From the NCBI GenBank assembly GCA_035547155.1, contig DASZVJ010000219.1, positions 1 to 7,777 of the forward strand: 7,777 nt of DNA, in the 5' to 3' direction. Positions within the stretch are counted from its first letter, which is position 1; each line of letters begins with the position of its first letter. The stretch is from CAZNMF01 sp035547155. Lineage in GTDB: Bacteria > Acidobacteriota > Vicinamibacteria > Vicinamibacterales > SCN-69-37. The position numbers and the translations under genes were made by a program. Positions 1-5,591 of this stretch are shown here, in pieces. The notes under the pieces are model-generated. The model saw only the letters and a list, made by a program, of their open reading frames with translations. It had not been told where the DNA came from and made no database searches.

Positions 1-46
1 AGGGCCGCCCCTACATTCCTTCCGGTACCAACGTAGGGGCGGCCCT
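1..46. repeat. Inverted pair of GGGGCGGCC repeat units at the window edge
   Basis: Positions 1-17 are the reverse complement of 30-46 with one mismatch (16 of 17 pair), around a 12-nt loop. The right arm is also the beginning of the first unit of the direct-repeat cluster at 29-127. The left arm is cut by the window edge, so further units may lie outside. This is directly visible. A role as mobile palindromic (REP-like) DNA or as a transcript-end hairpin is an inference. Confidence 0.75.
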
Positions 47-127
47 TGTGGCCGCCCGGCGATCAACGTCGAGGCGCCCCGCGGCGCCGGACGATCAATG
101 TAGGGGCGGCCCCCCGTGGCCGCCCGA
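29..127. repeat. Three tandem hairpin-forming repeat units, REP-like
   Basis: Three direct copies of a unit of about 33 bp begin with CAACG or CAATG at 29, 64 and 96. The first and third share GTAGGGGCGGCC and GTGGCCGCCC. Each is a hairpin by itself: GGGCGGCC (37-44) pairs perfectly with GGCCGCCC (50-57), and 104-111 pairs with 118-125. The middle copy is degenerate but keeps its own stem, GGCGCC at 73-78 and 83-88. The array ends about 35 bp before the HEAT-repeat gene. It is the same family as the hairpin at 1259-1318. It is not a CRISPR, because there are no unique spacers. Confidence 0.8.
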
Positions 128-151
128 TCGACCATGTCCGCATAACGGCCC

Positions 152-155
152 GGAG
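152..155 (+). promoter_or_regulatory. Ribosome binding site GGAG for the HEAT-repeat gene
   Basis: GGAG lies 6 nt before the ATG at 162. It decides the start. The same frame is open back to an ATG at 48, but that stretch is repeat DNA, and starting there would put about 38 extra residues in front of an obvious signal peptide. Confidence 0.7.
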
Positions 156-161
156 ATCACG

Positions 162-1235
162 ATGAAACGATCGTTGGCCACCACCTTGATGCTCGGCGTC
201 GCCGCGCTCGCTGCGCAGAGCCCCGCGCCGAACGTGCAGAACGGACGCGTCGACTCGCGCCAGACGACGTCGATCGATGCGGCGATTCGCGCGGCCGGCG
301 TGTCGTCCGAGCCCACGTGGATTGGATGGCGCGAGCCGATGGTCGACGGCGATCGTCATGTCTGCTCGACGTGGAGCGATGGCGACACGACGATTCGCGG
401 CATCGTGCTCGAGCCGCGGCCGTTCAACGACGGCCGCCCGCAGATCGCAGCGTCCACCGGACCGGCGCAGCTCGAAGCCGGCACCAGCGTCATCGTCTTG
501 TTGCGCGTGATCGACGGACGCATGGAGCGGCTGCGCACGATCAGCGACGACTGCCCCATCGACGCGAACGGCCGCACCATCACCTGGCTCGCGGACATCA
601 CCGCATCCGAGAGCCTGCGCTATCTCGGCGCGCTGACGCAGCCCACGACACTTACGGGCGACGCACGCCGGCAGGCGCAGTCCGCGATCACCGCGATCGC
701 GCAGCATCGCGATGCTGGCGCCGATGCGCTGCTGGATCGGCTGATGGCGTCCGGCGCGGACACGGATCTGCGCGACAACGCGACGCGCGCGCTCGCGGCC
801 TATCGCGGTCATCACGGCTTCGAGCAGGTGTCACAGGCGATCGCCGACGAGCACAACGTGCAAGCGCGCCAGCGCCTCGTGAGCGCGCTTCGTCAAAGCA
901 GCGATCCCGCGGCGGTCCAGACGCTGCTCACGATCGCGCAGAGCGACGCGAATGAGCACGTGCGCGCAGAGGCGATCTTCGGCTACGCAGTGCTGACCGG
1001 CGCGCCTGGCGTGCCACGGGTGATCGATCTCGCCAACAAGGACGCGAGCGCGGACGTGCAACGCCGCGCCGTCAGCGGCGTCTCGCGGCTGCCCGCGGAC
1101 GTCAGCGTGCCCGCGCTGCTCTCCGTCGCGCGCAGCAGCGCGACATTCGCGATGCGCAAAGAAGCCGTCGCCGCGCTGAGCCGCGCCAACGATCCGCGCG
1201 CGACCGCGTATCTGGAAGAAATTGTCGCGAAATAG
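162..1235 (+). CDS. Exported HEAT-repeat protein
   Basis: The 357-residue protein begins with a short signal peptide (MKRSLATTLMLGVAALAAQS), so it is probably periplasmic. Residues about 40-160 form an N-terminal domain with the motif PTWIGWREPMVDGDRHVC and two cysteines, C68 and C131, which could form a disulfide. Residues about 165-357 are helical repeats of about 30 residues of HEAT/PBS-lyase type, for example DPAAVQTLLTIAQSDANEHV and a C-terminal DPRATAYLEEI. HEAT repeats usually serve as protein-binding scaffolds. No catalytic motif is seen. I recall similar W-I-G-W plus HEAT proteins from acidobacteria, where they are of unknown function. The start at 162 is supported by GGAG at 152-155. 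This is the only plus-strand gene here; it converges with yqgE and is bracketed on both sides by repeats of one family (1-127 and 1259-1318). The partner protein is unknown. Confidence 0.85.
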   Translation: MKRSLATTLMLGVAALAAQSPAPNVQNGRVDSRQTTSIDAAIRAAGVSSEPTWIGWREPMVDGDRHVCSTWSDGDTTIRGIVLEPRPFNDGRPQIAASTGPAQLEAGTSVIVLLRVIDGRMERLRTISDDCPIDANGRTITWLADITASESLRYLGALTQPTTLTGDARRQAQSAITAIAQHRDAGADALLDRLMASGADTDLRDNATRALAAYRGHHGFEQVSQAIADEHNVQARQRLVSALRQSSDPAAVQTLLTIAQSDANEHVRAEAIFGYAVLTGAPGVPRVIDLANKDASADVQRRAVSGVSRLPADVSVPALLSVARSSATFAMRKEAVAALSRANDPRATAYLEEIVAK

Positions 1236-1258
1236 GAAACCCGACGCGCGATGGCGAC

Positions 1259-1318
1259 CGCAGGGGCCGCTCTTGTGGCGGCCCGGTCATCCGGGCGACG
1301 ACAAGGGTCGCCCCTGCG
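1259..1318. repeat. Head-to-head repeat pair forming a long hairpin between convergent genes
   Basis: Arms 1259-1286 and 1291-1318 (28 nt each, 22 paired) flank a TCAT loop. Each arm is a unit of the family seen at 29-127 (G-AGGGGC, CTTGT, GCCCGG). The hairpin begins 24 nt after the stop of the HEAT-repeat gene and lies in the 131-bp gap before the convergent yqgE stop. It could end transcription from both sides. There is no run of T after either arm, so it is not a classic intrinsic terminator. Confidence 0.75.
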
Positions 1319-1338
1319 AAGGCATCTGTGATCTCGTC

Positions 1339-1366
1339 GCCCGTAGCCCGTGGCCCGTAGCCCGTA
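1339..1366. repeat. Four tandem heptamers GCCCGTA abutting the yqgE stop
   Basis: Four exact 7-nt units, GCCCGTA, GCCCGTG, GCCCGTA, GCCCGTA, fill 28 bp and end one base before the yqgE stop codon (1367-1369). In yqgE sense they read TACGGGC. A second array of four related units occurs at 3389-3416 in the opposite orientation. Function unknown. Confidence 0.85.
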
Positions 1367-1912
1367 TCAATGCACCCCGTGTCCCATCTGCAGCAGATGG
1401 GGATCGGCGCCGAGACGGCGGATGGCCATCTCCCAGACGCCGGGTGACGGGATTTCGAAGATCAAATCCAGCTCGACCGGCATGATCAGCCAGGCGGACT
1501 CGGCCAACTCCTGATCGAGCTGTCCCGGTCCCCATCCCGCATAGCCGGCGAGGACGATCGTGCGGCGCGGCTCCGGGCGCGCGGTGATCACGCGGCGCAG
1601 CAGCACCGGCGACGCGGAGAGATACAGGCCGGATCCAAGCTCGCGCGACTCCACGCCTTCCGGTTGGGACGCGGTCAGAATCCATCCACGCTGTGGCTCG
1701 ACGGGCCCGCCGATGAGCAGCGGCATGGCGTTCGCGCTGGCAATCGGCGGCTCGAGCTGCACGGCCTCCGCCGCCGAGACCTCCGACGGCCGATTGACGA
1801 TCAGCCCGAAGGCCCCTTCGGCGGCGTGCTCGCACAACAGCACGACGGATCGCGCGAAGTTGGGATCGATCAGCTGCGGCATCGAGAGCAGAAGCGACGG
1901 CGCAAGGGACAT
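1367..1912 (-). CDS. yqgE: YqgE/AlgH family protein (UPF0301, DUF179)
   Basis: The 181-residue protein matches the YqgE/AlgH family in length (usually about 180-190) and along its whole sequence. Visible family motifs are MPQLIDPNF (11-19), SVVLLCEH (22-29), GAFGLIVNRP (33-42), GGPV (68-71) and GYAGWGPGQLDQEL (122-135). There is no signal peptide or membrane segment, so it is probably cytosolic. The biochemical role of the family is not settled; the name AlgH comes from a proposed link to alginate regulation in Pseudomonas. The start at 1912 fits the family N-terminus, but I see no clear Shine-Dalgarno sequence. The stop of the upstream gene is 30 nt away on the same strand, so co-transcription is likely. 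The 3' end runs straight into a heptamer array. Confidence 0.93.
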   Translation of the reverse strand: MSLAPSLLLSMPQLIDPNFARSVVLLCEHAAEGAFGLIVNRPSEVSAAEAVQLEPPIASANAMPLLIGGPVEPQRGWILTASQPEGVESRELGSGLYLSASPVLLRRVITARPEPRRTIVLAGYAGWGPGQLDQELAESAWLIMPVELDLIFEIPSPGVWEMAIRRLGADPHLLQMGHGVH

Positions 1913-1942
1913 GGATCGATAGTAACAGCGCCGCCGCGCGGT

Positions 1943-2692
1943 TCAAGCGTCGTTCGCGGCCGGCGGTTCGCCGGCCGAAGACGCCGCGCGGCGGACCCGC
2001 GCGTGCGCACGAAACCAGGCGCCGGCGAACGACGGCACGGCATAGGGCGGGGGCTGCCGGTCGGTGAAGCGGATCTCGATCTCCGATCGCACGCCGATCT
2101 GGCGGAGGCGGTCGAACAGGCTGGCGCGCGGCGGCAGGCGCGCGATGCGGCGCAGCTCGCCTTCGGCGTTGCGGAGCCAGCACGACGCCGACAGCGGCAC
2201 GCCGCGGCGCGTCGATCGCAGGCGCAGCACGATCGGCCGTCCCAGCTGCTCGCGCACGCCGCGCACGGCCGCGCGGCGCATCGCGCCGTCCGAGCCCTCC
2301 TCGTCGCGCGTGTAGAGGTAGACCTCACGCGTGAGATCGAGATCGTCGTGCGCGTCGAGATCGGAGATGGACGTCCACGACACCGCGACGAAGCGCTCGG
2401 CCATCGTGGCGACGAGCGTCAATCCACCGAGATGGCGGTGCGGAATGAGGACGATCAGTGCAGACGCGCCGCGCGCCGTGATCGCGCACAGCGCGGGATC
2501 GACTTGCGGCGGTGCGAGACCGTCGAGCATCGACGACAGCGCGCGCAGGAGCTCCCGCTCCGATCCCGAGAGCTCGCGCCCGACATGATTGCGTGTCCAC
2601 CAGTGATCGAAGGCGATCTCTCGAGGTTCTGGGGTTCCGTCGTTCTGAGGTTCCGGGGTTTCGGGTTCCGGAGTTCCAGGTTCTCGGTTCAT
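1943..2692 (-). CDS. Uncharacterised protein with repeat-encoded Pro/Glu-rich N-terminus
   Basis: I do not recognise this 249-residue protein. Residues 1-24 are low complexity (MNREPGTPEPETPEPQ and on to PEPRE) and are encoded by the GGTTCCGG-type repeat at 2625-2690. The ordinary sequence from about residue 27 (AFDHWWTRNH) looks like a folded soluble domain. It has hydrophobic strands (ALIVLIPHRHLGGLTLV, 78-94; RFVAVSW, 100-106), an acidic turn DLDAHDDLDLTREVYLY (111-127) and a basic C-terminal half. It has one cysteine in each half (C69, C171), no signal peptide and no membrane helix. Codon use looks like that of its neighbours, which supports a real gene. The start at 2692 has no convincing ribosome site, and no other ATG, GTG or TTG occurs in frame before Met55, so either the repeat is translated or the true start is unusual. 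It lies 30 nt upstream of yqgE in the same direction and may share its transcript. Confidence 0.6.
   Translation of the reverse strand: MNREPGTPEPETPEPQNDGTPEPREIAFDHWWTRNHVGRELSGSERELLRALSSMLDGLAPPQVDPALCAITARGASALIVLIPHRHLGGLTLVATMAERFVAVSWTSISDLDAHDDLDLTREVYLYTRDEEGSDGAMRRAAVRGVREQLGRPIVLRLRSTRRGVPLSASCWLRNAEGELRRIARLPPRASLFDRLRQIGVRSEIEIRFTDRQPPPYAVPSFAGAWFRAHARVRRAASSAGEPPAANDA
2625..2690. repeat. GGTTCCGG-type tandem array, left arm, translated as protein
   Basis: About eight degenerate 7-8-nt units follow one another: GGTTCTGG, GGTTCCGT, CGTTCTGA, GGTTCCGG, GGTTTCGG, GTTCCGGA, GTTCCAG, GTTCTCG. On the minus strand GAACC reads as Glu-Pro, giving the first residues of the gene at 1943-2692. 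The array is the inverted partner of 2715-2783 across a 24-nt centre that contains the start codon. Confidence 0.85.
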
Positions 2693-2714
2693 CTCGTCAT
2701 CTGGCGCGTATCAA

Positions 2715-2783
2715 GAACCTTCGGAACCTCAGCACTTCAGAACCCGAACGTCGGAACCCCAGAACCCCGGAACTTCAGAACCC
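2715..2783. repeat. GAACCCCA-type tandem array, right arm of inverted pair
   Basis: Units such as GAACCTTCG, GAACCTCAG, GAACCCCA, GAACCCCG, GAACTTCA and GAACCC are the reverse-complement version of the array at 2625-2690. The last base of the array is the final base of the TAG stop (2783-2785) of the upstream minus-strand gene. Together the two arrays could fold into an imperfect hairpin of roughly 160 nt with the next gene's start in or near the loop. Confidence 0.85.
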
Positions 2784-3352
2784 TATTCAATCTTCAACCC
2801 ATGCCGGCGAACGACGGCGGCGATCCGCGACTCGTCGTCGAGCACCGTCCGATAGATCCACGTGTAGCGATCCTTGTGCTTCACGACGGCCGACGTCCGA
2901 TCGTCGCCGAGCACGCGGCGTGTGGCGTGGATCTCCAGATAGCAGCTCACGAGATGACTGTACGTCTTCGCCGCGGTCTTCGCGCCCTCGGGCAGTCCGA
3001 CGGGCACCGACGGATAGAGCCAGCGCAGCTCCCCCGCCGCACCGAGCAGCTCGGCCGGACGCTGACGAAGATACCAGTGAAACTGCTGATGCAGGTAGGC
3101 GGACAGCAGATCGTCGCTGGAATCCGCAAAGCGCGTGCTGAGGATCAGCGCCGGCGGCCGCGGGCGATGACCGGCATCCGCAATCGTGACGTCACGTGCG
3201 AATGCGTACGGACGCAAATCGTACGACGCAAGGATCGTCTCGAGGCGTGCCTTCGTCTGCCGCTCGCGCTCGGTGCCGTTGGCCAGCCCGATCGAGATCG
3301 GCTCAGACACGCCAGCAGCAGCTAGGAGCAGCGCTACAGCCAGCGTCTTCAT
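2783..3352 (-). CDS. Small exported protein with gluzincin-like motif HQQFHW
   Basis: The 189-residue protein has an N-terminal signal peptide (MKTLAVALLLAAAGVSEP), so it is exported. Residues 84-93 read SAYLHQQFHW. The spacing H88-x-x-x-H92 matches the zinc-binding HExxH helix of gluzincin peptidases, and a downstream glutamate in HLVSCYLEIHA (E140) lies where a third zinc ligand could be. I recall a family of small proteins with HEQxHW, a later W/Y-L-E and a C-terminal YTWIYRTVLDDE-like segment (here 163-174), which this resembles. The position of the catalytic glutamate is glutamine here (Q89, codon CAG), so the protein may bind metal without cleaving peptides. Function is not established. 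A good ribosome site, GGAGAGGA, precedes the ATG. The gene lies between repeat arrays on both sides, 87 bp downstream of queG. Confidence 0.75.
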   Translation of the reverse strand: MKTLAVALLLAAAGVSEPISIGLANGTERERQTKARLETILASYDLRPYAFARDVTIADAGHRPRPPALILSTRFADSSDDLLSAYLHQQFHWYLRQRPAELLGAAGELRWLYPSVPVGLPEGAKTAAKTYSHLVSCYLEIHATRRVLGDDRTSAVVKHKDRYTWIYRTVLDDESRIAAVVRRHGLKIE

Positions 3353-3357
3353 TTGTT

Positions 3358-3365
3358 TCCTCTCC
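3358..3365 (-). promoter_or_regulatory. Ribosome binding site GGAGAGGA for the HQQFHW protein
   Basis: On the minus strand GGAGAGGA ends 5 nt before the ATG at 3352. It is the strongest ribosome site in the window and fixes the start directly before a signal peptide. Confidence 0.75.
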
Positions 3366-3388
3366 GAGGGCGCAAGGCTAACACGGAG

Positions 3389-3416
3389 GACGGGCTGCGG
3401 GCTACAGGCTGCGGGC
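3389..3416. repeat. Four tandem heptamers of TACGGGC type downstream of queG
   Basis: The units GACGGGC, TGCGGGC, TACAGGC and TGCGGGC occupy 28 bp, the same size as the array at 1339-1366. That array reads TACGGGC three times and CACGGGC once on the opposite strand. This copy has more substitutions. It lies 23 bp after the queG stop, within the gap before the next gene. Confidence 0.75.
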
Positions 3417-3439
3417 GGGATCAGATGTGGGCCGGATCT

Positions 3440-4513
3440 TCAGACCCGGCGGTCCCTCGCCCACGCAATCGCGTCCGCGACTTCCGGAAACTGTGCCGAT
3501 GGCTGGCTGGACATCGCGTCGAGCGCAGTCTGCGCATCGCCGGGATCGAGGTGAGCCGCGGCGTACGCAAGAGATCGCCGGATCCGCCGCATGCCGGCAC
3601 GGCGCATCGCACTGCCCTTCAGCAATCGCCGCCACGCCTCGTCGGTCATCACGCAGAGGTCGATTAGCGCCGGCGCGAGCAGACCATCGCGCGGCCGCCA
3701 CGCGTCGTCATCGCTTGTCGCGGCTCGGCGATTCCAGGGACAGACGTCCTGACAGATATCGCAGCCGTAGATCTGTTCGCCGATCGCAGGCCGCAGCGAC
3801 GGATCGATCTCGCCGCGCTGCTCGATCGTGAGATACGACAGACAGCGCGTCGCGTCCACGACATACGGCTCGACGATGGCGCCGGTGGGACAGGCGTCGA
3901 GACAGCGCGTGCACGTGCCGCATTGATCGACGGCGGGCCGATCGCGCTCGAGCTCGGCGTTCGTGACGATCTCGGCGATGAACAGCCACGAGCCCAGCGT
4001 CGGATTGATCACGCACGCGTTCTTCCCGATCCAGCCGAGGCCCGCCTGTTCCGCGAACACGCGCTCCTGCACCGGCCCATCGTCGACGCACGTGAGCGCT
4101 TCGAGGCCGGGCCCGTGCGTGTCGGCCATCCACTGCACGAGCGCGCGCATCCGTGCGCGCAGCACGTCGTGATAGTCATCACCGCGCGCGTAGCGCGCAA
4201 TCGACGCGCGTCTTTCGTCGTCCGTCGAGGTCGAGGCTGGTGCCGCGGACGAGTTGTAGACGACCGCGAGCGAGATCACGCTGCACGCAGTGGGCAGGAA
4301 GACGCGCGGGTCGAGGCGCTCGTCGAGCGAGTCGGCGAGATAGTGCATCTCGCCCGCGCGGCCATCGGCAATCCATTGCGCAAGACGCGCCAGCTTCGGA
4401 TGCGCGACCGCCGCGGACACGCCGCAGAGATCGAAGCCGAGCTCCAGGGCTTTGGCTTTGATGGCGGCGGAGGTCAGCGTCGCCGCACGCGGCTCGAGTG
4501 CGGGTGGAGTCAT
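3440..4513 (-). CDS. queG: Epoxyqueuosine reductase QueG
   Basis: QueG carries out the last step of queuosine synthesis, reducing epoxyqueuosine in the anticodon wobble position of tRNAs with GUN anticodons. It is a cytosolic cobalamin and iron-sulfur enzyme. The N-terminal DUF1730/cobalamin part is clear: GFDLCGVS (26-33), the arginine-rich YARGDDYHDVLR (108-119), VDDGPVQER (143-151, D144 at the position of the proposed catalytic acid) and AGLGWIGKNACVI (157-169). Two 4Fe-4S clusters are indicated by CGTCTRCLDACPTGA (C198, C201, C204, C208) and by C224 with GCDICQDVCPWNR (C251, C254, C258). The tail from about 300 holds only a short HEAT-like segment. At 357 residues it is a little shorter than the usual 370-390 but appears intact. 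No other queuosine genes are in view, so this one stands alone. The start at 4513 has no strong ribosome site. Confidence 0.97.
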   Translation of the reverse strand: MTPPALEPRAATLTSAAIKAKALELGFDLCGVSAAVAHPKLARLAQWIADGRAGEMHYLADSLDERLDPRVFLPTACSVISLAVVYNSSAAPASTSTDDERRASIARYARGDDYHDVLRARMRALVQWMADTHGPGLEALTCVDDGPVQERVFAEQAGLGWIGKNACVINPTLGSWLFIAEIVTNAELERDRPAVDQCGTCTRCLDACPTGAIVEPYVVDATRCLSYLTIEQRGEIDPSLRPAIGEQIYGCDICQDVCPWNRRAATSDDDAWRPRDGLLAPALIDLCVMTDEAWRRLLKGSAMRRAGMRRIRRSLAYAAAHLDPGDAQTALDAMSSQPSAQFPEVADAIAWARDRRV

Positions 4514-4536
4514 CGATCTGCCCGCAGCATACCTTC

Positions 4537-4577
4537 ATTCACATGGAGGCGTGGAGAGACGAAAGGTCGATGTGAAT
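4537..4577. promoter_or_regulatory. Perfect 8-bp inverted repeat in the queG leader
   Basis: ATTCACAT (4537-4544) and ATGTGAAT (4570-4577) are exact reverse complements separated by 25 nt, located 24-64 nt upstream of the queG start. They could form a leader hairpin or a two-site operator. An 8-bp pair in an 85-bp gap can also arise by chance, so the function is uncertain. Confidence 0.3.
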
Positions 4578-4591
4578 CTCGGCGACGGTTG

Positions 4592-4615
4592 GCATTCGTT
4601 ACGTACGACGAATGC
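4592..4615 (-). terminator. Hairpin over the stop codon of the RimJ/L-type acetyltransferase
   Basis: GCATTCGT (4592-4599) and ACGAATGC (4608-4615) pair perfectly around the loop TACGTACG and span the TAA stop (4599-4601). No U-tract follows in the minus-strand transcript, so intrinsic termination is doubtful. It may instead protect or pause the transcript end. Confidence 0.3.
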
Positions 4616-5138
4616 GATACAGCACATGCGGCCGATGCGAATGGCCGACCGGAACGAGCGGATGATCGAAGTCGCCGTCGGGATCGCGCGTCATGCCGAT
4701 TCTGTCCATCACGCGCTTCGATGGCGCATTGTCTACGGCTGTGAATGCGACGATCTCCGTCACGCCCAACGTCTCGAACCCGTATCGCAGCGATGCGTGC
4801 GCGCCTTCGGTCGCGTAGCCCTGGCCCCAATACGCGCGCGCCAGCCGCCAGCCGATCTCGACACACGGCATGAACGGCGCCTCGAAGCCGGGCACGGACA
4901 GGCCGATGAACCCGGCGAACTCCGTCACATCTGGAATCTCGACGGCCCAGAAGCCGAACCCGCGCGATGCGGTGCGCTCGACGATGCGATCGACCTGTCT
5001 GTCGCTTTCTTCTCGCGTCAGCGTCGATGGAAAGTAGCGCATGACCTCCGGATCCGCATTCATCGCCGCGAACGGCTCGCGATCGGCGTCCCGCCACGCC
5101 CGGAGGATCAGCCGATCGGTCGTGATGACGTCGGTCAT
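4599..5138 (-). CDS. GNAT N-acetyltransferase, RimJ/RimL type
   Basis: The 179-residue protein transfers an acetyl group from acetyl-CoA to an amine; the substrate is unknown. It has the RimJ/RimL (Acetyltransf_3) pattern: TDRLILRAWRDADREPF (7-23), PEVMRYFP (30-37), EIGWRLARAYWGQGYATEG (94-112) with the acetyl-CoA loop WGQGYA (104-109), and VDNAPSKRVMDRIGM (135-149). Similar proteins acetylate ribosomal protein N-termini or small molecules. The frame is open further upstream, but the start at 5138 gives the family N-terminus and an ATGA overlap with the stop of the preceding gene, which implies translational coupling. Length is normal and no residue looks broken. Confidence 0.9.
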   Translation of the reverse strand: MTDVITTDRLILRAWRDADREPFAAMNADPEVMRYFPSTLTREESDRQVDRIVERTASRGFGFWAVEIPDVTEFAGFIGLSVPGFEAPFMPCVEIGWRLARAYWGQGYATEGAHASLRYGFETLGVTEIVAFTAVDNAPSKRVMDRIGMTRDPDGDFDHPLVPVGHSHRPHVLYRIRRT

Positions 5139-5572
5139 GTGCGGCGCACGATCTTCAGGTAGACGTGCTGCGTCTTCGTCCGCGTGTACCCGAGGCGCTC
5201 GTAGAACGGATGCGATTCCGCGCGCGCGACGTTGCTCCGCACGACGACTTCGGAGAGGCCGAGGCGGGCCGCCCACGATTCGGCGGCGGCGATCAACGCG
5301 CGACCGGCACCGCGCTTTCGTGCTTGGCTCGAGACCACGAGACCGAGAATCTCCGCACGGTCGTCGGCCTCCAGCACTCGTCGAAGCCCGACGTGGATCC
5401 AGCCGACGATGGCCTCCTCGACAGTCGCGACGAACACCGCGTGCTCGTGCTCACGCGTCAGCAACGACTGCAGGCGAGCGCCAACCTGCGTCGATGTCGC
5501 CGGATAGCCGAGCTCGCCGCTGAGCAACGCGAGCACTTCGACGTCATCGATGGCGGCAGGGCGAACGCGCAT
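5135..5572 (-). CDS. GNAT N-acetyltransferase
   Basis: The 145-residue protein is a single compact GNAT domain. It opens with MRVRPAAIDDVEVLALL, a typical beta1-alpha1 start. The acetyl-CoA motif is LVVSSQARKRGAGRALI (78-94) with R85-x-x-G88-x-G90, and it ends with SHPFYERLGYTRTKTQHVYLK (120-140), the usual alpha4-beta6-beta7 region. The tail FYERLGY resembles small-molecule acetyltransferases, including aminoglycoside 6'-acetyltransferases, but nothing fixes the substrate. Its TGA stop overlaps the ATG of the next acetyltransferase (ATGA, 4 bp), so the pair is probably made together. It lies 83 bp after the aconitase stop, across a TTCGAAG array. No clear ribosome site precedes the ATG at 5572. 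Confidence 0.9.
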   Translation of the reverse strand: MRVRPAAIDDVEVLALLSGELGYPATSTQVGARLQSLLTREHEHAVFVATVEEAIVGWIHVGLRRVLEADDRAEILGLVVSSQARKRGAGRALIAAAESWAARLGLSEVVVRSNVARAESHPFYERLGYTRTKTQHVYLKIVRRT

Positions 5573-5591
5573 GTCGAGCCGTCACATTGAA

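Noticed and set aside
29..127. CRISPR array
   Set aside because: Units are contiguous, diverged and self-complementary, with no unique spacers and no cas genes in the window.
48..161. N-terminal extension of the HEAT-repeat gene from an ATG at 48
   Set aside because: This stretch is repeat DNA; the start at 162 has GGAG at the right distance and begins with a signal peptide.
1259..1318. Classic intrinsic terminator
   Set aside because: The stem is strong, but no T-run follows on either strand, so I list it as a repeat hairpin only.
1287..2183. Minus-strand open frame of 298 codons
   Set aside because: It overlaps the convincing YqgE/AlgH frame over its whole length and its sequence is Arg/Ala/Pro-rich without motifs.
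1664..3325. Long plus-strand open frame of 553 codons
   Set aside because: It runs antisense to yqgE, the 1943-2692 gene and the exported HQQFHW gene, is rich in Arg/Ala/Asp as expected of a GC-rich shadow, and shows no domain. The minus-strand frames have recognisable motifs.
4514..4598. preQ1 riboswitch upstream of queG
   Set aside because: The queG leader shows neither the A-rich tail nor the conserved core of preQ1 riboswitches.
3923..4744. Plus-strand frame of 273 codons across queG
   Set aside because: Antisense to the unmistakable QueG iron-sulfur motifs and without recognisable domains.
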